This document shows, one piece after another, positions 49,051-53,507 of a DNA stretch of 53,507 nucleotides. Position 1 is the first letter of the stretch; each line of letters begins with the position of its first letter. Location: NCBI GenBank assembly GCA_905182375.1, contig CAJJBF010000011.1:1-53507 (forward strand). The letters are read 5' to 3'. The translations under genes and the position numbers were made by a program. This DNA is from Flammeovirgaceae bacterium UBA4465 (GTDB lineage: Bacteria > Bacteroidota > Bacteroidia > Cytophagales > Cyclobacteriaceae). The notes under the pieces were generated by a model. It had not been told where the DNA came from. It searched no databases and saw nothing but the letters and a program-made list of their open reading frames with translations.

Positions 49051-51465
49051 ATGAAAAAAATCATATTTGGTTTGATGCTCATTGGAGTATTGAAAACCTT
49101 CGGACAAGAATCCCTCACTTATCAAATACCATCAAAAGAAATTTATGATCTTGTTGATGTCTCTTTGGCACCTTCAGTTGTGATGGATGATGCTAAAGAT
49201 TTCATGATCTTTTTGTATCGAGACACCTATAAAAGTATCGAAGATTTATCGAGTGAAGAACTGAGATTAGCAGGATTAAGAATTGACCCTAAGACCAATA
49301 TTGGAAGTAGGATTACCTACTACAATAATATTAAAATACAAGATTTAAGGACTGATCCAGTAAGATTGATTCAGGTCATAGGTCTGCCGAATAAACCCCA
49401 ATTGACCAATATAAAATTTTCACCAGATCAAAGAAAAATTGCTATGACCCAAACTACTTCCCAAGGAGTAGAAGTCTGGTATGTTGACCTCTCAACCTTT
49501 GTAGCTAAGAGGCTTACAGAAGCTAAGGCTAATGCCAATTTAGGACAAGTCATTCACTGGTTTAAAGACAGTGAGAGTTTATTGGTCAAAATGATTCCTA
49601 AAGATAGAGCAGCATTGATCAACCCTAAGTTTGCCATTCCTTCTGGACCTACTGTTTCGGTAAGTGATGGCGAAGAAGCACCTAACAGAACCTATCAAGA
49701 TTTGTTGAAAAATAAAAATGATGAACATAATTTTGAGCAATTGGCGCTCTCAGTGCTGCATAAAGTGTCTTTGAAAGGGTCTTCGGTACCATGGCTTGGA
49801 AGCGCTATGTACCAAGACATAAGGTTTTCACCTGATGGTGAATACATCATGATTTCTGCTATTAAAAGGCCTTTTTCTTATTTAGTTCCCAACAGTAGAT
49901 TCCCCTCTATGCGTATCATTTATACAAAAGAAGGAGAATTGGTTAGTACAGTAGTGGAGACACCTTTGATGGAAAATTTACCACAAGGTTTTATGGCTGT
50001 ACCCTCGGGAAAGAGGAGTTTTAGATGGAGAAATGATCAATCGGCCAGTTTAGTTTTTGTGAAAGCACTTGATGGGGGTAATCCTGATAGTCTAGTGGCA
50101 TTTCGAGATGAAGTTTTTCAGTTAGAAGCACCGTTCAATGAAAGACCTAGGAGTATGCTAAAGACTCAAAACAGATTTTCTAGCATTATATGGGGAAATA
50201 AAAATTTGGCAATTGCTTATGACTATTGGTGGAATACACGAAATAAAAAAACCTATTTATTTAATCCCTCACTTTCAGATGGAGGGATCGATCTGCTTTT
50301 TGACCAAAATTATCAGGATGTATACAATGATCCAGGGAGCTTTATTACTAGAAAAAATAAGCTAGGTAAGTCGGTTTTAGCGCTGAAAGGGAGTCGAGCT
50401 TATTTAAAAGGTGATGGCTTTTCTCACGAGGGTCAATTTCCCTTTTTAGATGAGATAAATCTCAAATTAAAAACAAAAAAGCGATTGTATCAATCTGAGT
50501 ATAAAAATAAATTTGAACGATTCATTGATTATGATATTATGAAAAATCAGCTTTTAGTGCGTTTAGAATCACCCAACGACTATCCCAATTATTTCATGAG
50601 AGATTTTGACCAAGGCGATCTTAAACAAATGACCCAATTTGAAAATCCATTTCTCAGTATAAAGGATATTCATAAAGAAGTGATCTCATACAAGAGAGCC
50701 GATGGATTAGAGTTATCAGCTACATTGTATCTACCGGTGGGCTACGATAAGGTGAAAAAAGAAAAAATGCCCATGATACTTTGGGCCTACCCAAGAGAAT
50801 TCAAAGACCCATCAAGCGCTGCACAAAAAACGAGTAATCCCAATACCTTTACATCTCCCTATTATGGTTCACCGATTTATTGGGTGACCAAAGGATATGT
50901 GATTTTGGATAGGGCTTCTTTTCCTATTCTGGGAGTGGGGAATACCGAGCCCAACGATACATTCATCAATCAATTGGTAGGTAACGCTCAAGCCGCTATA
51001 GATGCCGCTGACTCACTGGGCTATATCGATAGAAATCGTGTTGCGGTCGGGGGGCACAGTTATGGTGCCTTTATGGTTGCTAATTTACTTTCCCATTCTG
51101 ATCTATTTGCTGCCGGGATCGCTAGAAGTGGAGCTTATAACCGAACATTGACGCCTTTTGGCTTTCAAAGTGAGCAACGCAGTTATTGGGAAGCACCTGA
51201 GATTTATTACAATATGTCACCTTTTATGCATGCGGATAAAATGAAAACACCCTTGTTGCTGACACATGGTGAGGCAGACAATAATTCGGGTACTTATCCT
51301 ATGCAAAGTATTCGATATTTTAATGCGCTAAAAGGACTGGGTGCAAAGGTTCGTTTGGTTCTCCTACCCAAAGAGAGTCATGGATATAGAGCTAAAGAGA
51401 ATATTCTCCATTTGCTTTGGGAACAAGATCAATGGTTGGAAAAATACGTCAAGAACAAAGATTAG
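49051..51465 (+). CDS. Exported S9-family prolyl oligopeptidase-like serine peptidase
   Basis: An 804-residue peptidase with a signal peptide (MKKIIFGLMLIGVLKTFG), an N-terminal beta-propeller (about 30-520, with FSPDQRKIAMTQ and FSPDGEYIMISA blades) and a C-terminal alpha/beta hydrolase domain. The catalytic triad is Ser670 in GGHSYGAFM, Asp743 in HGEADNNSGTYP and His777 in KESHGYR. The HGEADNNSGT form is typical of the glutamyl-endopeptidase-like branch rather than DPP IV. Likely periplasmic or secreted. Intact and monocistronic. With the M14 enzyme and VPS10-like proteins it adds to protein degradation outside the cytoplasm. Confidence 0.93.
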   Translation: MKKIIFGLMLIGVLKTFGQESLTYQIPSKEIYDLVDVSLAPSVVMDDAKDFMIFLYRDTYKSIEDLSSEELRLAGLRIDPKTNIGSRITYYNNIKIQDLRTDPVRLIQVIGLPNKPQLTNIKFSPDQRKIAMTQTTSQGVEVWYVDLSTFVAKRLTEAKANANLGQVIHWFKDSESLLVKMIPKDRAALINPKFAIPSGPTVSVSDGEEAPNRTYQDLLKNKNDEHNFEQLALSVLHKVSLKGSSVPWLGSAMYQDIRFSPDGEYIMISAIKRPFSYLVPNSRFPSMRIIYTKEGELVSTVVETPLMENLPQGFMAVPSGKRSFRWRNDQSASLVFVKALDGGNPDSLVAFRDEVFQLEAPFNERPRSMLKTQNRFSSIIWGNKNLAIAYDYWWNTRNKKTYLFNPSLSDGGIDLLFDQNYQDVYNDPGSFITRKNKLGKSVLALKGSRAYLKGDGFSHEGQFPFLDEINLKLKTKKRLYQSEYKNKFERFIDYDIMKNQLLVRLESPNDYPNYFMRDFDQGDLKQMTQFENPFLSIKDIHKEVISYKRADGLELSATLYLPVGYDKVKKEKMPMILWAYPREFKDPSSAAQKTSNPNTFTSPYYGSPIYWVTKGYVILDRASFPILGVGNTEPNDTFINQLVGNAQAAIDAADSLGYIDRNRVAVGGHSYGAFMVANLLSHSDLFAAGIARSGAYNRTLTPFGFQSEQRSYWEAPEIYYNMSPFMHADKMKTPLLLTHGEADNNSGTYPMQSIRYFNALKGLGAKVRLVLLPKESHGYRAKENILHLLWEQDQWLEKYVKNKD

Positions 51466-51537
51466 CGCTTAGTTTTAGGTTCAAGAAAATATGAATATGA
51501 AATGATGTTATTTAACTAATTGGCTTTAATGACGTAA

Positions 51538-52218
51538 TTAATCATTTTTTGACCTTATCTCCTCAAGAACGGGAAATGATATTTGAATATTTTCAGCTAT
51601 TTTTTCATAGGCGAAAGTACCATCTTTATTTTTTGTGAAGAGCTTTGAACCCATCCCTACACAATAAGCACCTGCCTCAAACCATTCTTTGAGATTAGAT
51701 TCGGAAGGTTCAACACCGCCTGTTGGCATGATGTTGGACCATGGCATAGGACCTTTTATAGCTTTGATGAAAGAAGGTCCGCCAACTTGAGCACCAGGGA
51801 ATATTTTAACTATTTCTGAACCCAATTCTTCGGCAAAAGAGATTTCAGTTAGCGATCCACAACCTGGAGACCAAGAAATTTTTCTACGGTTACACACTTT
51901 AGCCATTTCAGGGTTTAAAATGGGGGAAACAATGAAATTTGCCCCGTTTTGAATATATAACGATGTAGTGCCAACATCTAAAATAGATCCTCCCCCTAAG
52001 ATCATATCAGGAAGTTCAGCAGTTGCATATTTATTTAAAGCAGCAAAAATTTCATGAGCGAATTCACCTCTATTTGTAAATTCAAAAACTCTAATACCAT
52101 TATCATAGCAGGTCGTCAATATTTTTTTACAGACCTGAAAATCTTCATGATAAAAGACTGGTATTATTCCAGTTTCTTGCATTGTCAAAACTACTTTAAT
52201 TCTTGAAAATCGTGCCAT
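51538..52218 (-). CDS. KDPG/KHG aldolase
   Basis: A 226-residue class I aldolase that splits 2-keto-3-deoxy-6-phosphogluconate into pyruvate and glyceraldehyde 3-phosphate (and may act on 4-hydroxy-2-oxoglutarate). The Schiff-base lysine lies in SEIVKIFPGAQVGG; SPGCGSLTEI and IMPTGGVEPSESNLKEWFEAGA complete the phosphate and substrate sites. GSILDVGTTSLYIQNGANFIVSP is the middle strand. The KDG kinase remnant ends 19 bases upstream on the same strand, so the two formed an operon for uronate or aldonate catabolism. Intact. Confidence 0.93.
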   Translation of the reverse strand: MARFSRIKVVLTMQETGIIPVFYHEDFQVCKKILTTCYDNGIRVFEFTNRGEFAHEIFAALNKYATAELPDMILGGGSILDVGTTSLYIQNGANFIVSPILNPEMAKVCNRRKISWSPGCGSLTEISFAEELGSEIVKIFPGAQVGGPSFIKAIKGPMPWSNIMPTGGVEPSESNLKEWFEAGAYCVGMGSKLFTKNKDGTFAYEKIAENIQISFPVLEEIRSKND

Positions 52219-52237
52219 ATTTTGTTTTTAATAGTTT

Positions 52238-52680
52238 TCAACGAGAAACACGTCCTGAGGCATCTCCTTTTATCGTATGCTTTAATGCTGAAGCTGCCAC
52301 TGCAAAATCAAGTGCTTTTTGATTGTTTTCTGGCAGAGTCAGCAAACCGTATATCAGACCAACTACACCATAGGAGCCTGAGCCTCGGCTACTATATCAG
52401 TAATTTGATATTTTTGAGATACGTACATTTTAATTCCGTCATACATGATTCCAGACCATGAATTATGAGAAGTTGATGTCGAACCTCGTAACGTTGTTAT
52501 TACTTTTTTGGCTTTTGGAAATTTATCCATCATTTGTTTACATATCGAGAGAAAGGCGGGTGCATTAAGTTTATTTCCCTCTGTAGTAATGTTTAAATCC
52601 TCTGGGTTTATTCCAAAATATTTTTTAGCATCTTCTAAATACCCAAGGAGAGGAGCAGCAAAAGCTTGACATTTACGCAC
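52238..52680 (-). pseudogene. 2-Keto-3-deoxygluconate kinase (PfkB family), 5'-truncated
   Basis: Only about the last 150 of an expected 330-340 residues remain. LEDAKKYFGINPEDL, KAKKVITTLRGSTSTSHNSW and GIKMYVSQKYQITDIV are clear PfkB/KDG kinase sequence. The catalytic motif, normally D-x-x-G-A-G-D, is replaced by a shortened RGSGSYGV and a frame change near 52375. The end GLIYGLLTLPENNQKALDF to GDASGRVSR is normal and stops at 52238. Upstream of about 52660 similarity ends abruptly. The gene would have phosphorylated KDG for the adjacent aldolase; without it the pathway needs another kinase. Truncation and loss of the catalytic Asp make it nonfunctional as assembled. Confidence 0.8.
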
Positions 52681-52769
52681 ATAAAATATTTATATAAACT
52701 TTAACAAATAGGAATATTGTTTGTGGCATTGCCAGTGAATAAGAAGAGCATTTCATCCGAGTAAATAGT

Positions 52770-53469
52770 ATGGAAAAAAAAAATCAAAACAAATATATTA
52801 CTGATATTGGAACATTTGATGGTTCTTCTAACATTGATGTGAATGTCTCTGTAGGGACGATCTTTTCAATTTACCGACGTATGACTCCTTTGGGAACCCC
52901 TGTCATTGAAGCAGACTTTTTGCAAGCAGGAGATCAGCAGGTGGCGGCGGGATATGTGATCTATGGTACCTCAACCATGTTGGTTTATACTACTGGAAAT
53001 GGAGTGAATGGCTTTACCTTAAATCCAGCATTTGGCGACATTTTGTTTGTCGCATCCCGACATGATTTATCCGAAAAATGGATCTATTTATGCTATCAAT
53101 GAAGGAAATTATATTCATTTCCCATTGGGTGTAAAAAATTATATTAAGTACTGTCAAATGGAATCAGAAGATCGTCCTTATACCTCGAGATACATTGGTT
53201 CTCTTGTATCAGATTACCATCGTAATATGATTAAGGGAGGTATTTACTTGTATCCAGAAACGGCTAAGAATCCGAGTGGAAAACTTCGTTTGCTATATGA
53301 ATGTAATCCAATGGCTTTTATTGCGGAGCAAGCAGGAGGGAAAGCCATTAATGGAGAAAAGCGAATTATGAGTATAAAACCAACATCATTACATCAGCGG
53401 GTCGCTTTTTATTGTGGGAGCCGTAAAATGGTAGAGGAATTGGCAGATTTCATTTTAAAAAATCCTTAA
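52770..53469 (+). pseudogene. fbp: Class 1 fructose-1,6-bisphosphatase, 5'-truncated and frameshifted
   Basis: The C-terminal two thirds of a class 1 FBPase, the gluconeogenic enzyme. [22 protein letters not shown] is the metal- and substrate-binding region, but the preceding DPL of the DPLDGSSN motif reads GTF and the first roughly 110 residues are absent. One extra G at 53037 (after GGC) breaks the frame; correction gives [24 protein letters not shown], then [39 protein letters not shown] and a normal end at 53469. The start lies back to back with the truncated KDG kinase, so one deletion or mis-join could explain both losses. Confidence 0.82.
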
Positions 53470-53507
53470 TGAGTGGTTTTTTAAACCTTTGACAGAAATA
53501 AAAAGCC

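Noticed and set aside
1..53507. CRISPR arrays, insertion sequences or prophage genes
   Set aside because: No regularly spaced repeats, transposase or phage structural genes were seen; the only mobility gene is the tyrosine recombinase at 32.8-33.6 kb.

Overview
This window is chromosomal DNA of a member of the Bacteroidota, AT-rich and probably marine or aquatic. I would place it near the Saprospirales/Chitinophagales, but nothing here fixes the family. The basis is a set of typical Bacteroidota features: the smpB-tsaD / tamB arrangement, a fused E1 alpha-beta 2-oxoacid dehydrogenase, secreted proteins whose signal peptides end near Ala-Gln, lipoproteins with a DGDGDLGL motif, VPS10/sortilin-like BNR proteins, a 112-residue SSB and weak Shine-Dalgarno sites.

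Layout. 1-8.2 kb is housekeeping: HNH nuclease, smpB, tsaD, tamB, the RNase P RNA gene (rnpB), a sigma-54-type response regulator without a DNA-binding domain, and a tiny lipoprotein gene that overlaps its end convergently. 8.2-17.1 kb holds an acyl-protein synthetase (LuxE) gene, a lipoprotein, the E1 fusion, alanine dehydrogenase, an HsdR-N-like protein, an MFS transporter, an alpha/beta hydrolase and a peptidyl-prolyl isomerase. 17.2-31 kb is mostly an exported hydrolase block: lytic transglycosylase, DUF1080 protein, M14 peptidase with a GATase-like tail, two VPS10/sortilin paralogues and an esterase, with a rhodanese/Crp pair between the paralogues. 31-35.5 kb carries a methyltransferase, a zinc-ribbon protein, SSB, a broken tyrosine recombinase behind a 29-nt palindrome, and an epimerase-SDR pair. 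35.5-44 kb is a low-density decay belt with four pseudogenes (a XAC2610-like protein, an SRPBCC protein, GH16 and an FkbM methyltransferase) around an intact GntP permease, a CIA30 protein and an AlaDH/PNT-family dehydrogenase. 44-53.5 kb returns to dense coding: GMC oxidoreductase, class I aminotransferase, serine ammonia-lyase, S9 peptidase, KDPG aldolase, and the 3' halves of a KDG kinase and a fructose-bisphosphatase gene.

Two kinds of gene damage are present. Many otherwise well-conserved genes are split by single-base indels, mostly +1; five of these can be placed directly after GGC on the coding strand, which looks like a systematic assembly or base-calling error. The decay belt has in-frame TAA, TAG and TGA codons and loss of key motifs, which looks like true pseudogenisation. 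At 52.7 kb two divergent genes have both lost their 5' halves, as one deletion or a mis-join would produce.

The genes point to a heterotroph using exported proteases and other hydrolases, amino-acid catabolism (alanine, serine, branched-chain 2-oxoacids) and uronate catabolism through KDG/KDPG. I found no convincing new defence or biosynthetic system. The best second-look items are the palindrome and recombinase, the GGC-linked insertions, the double 5' truncation, the HTH-less sigma-54 activator and the overlooked small lipoprotein.
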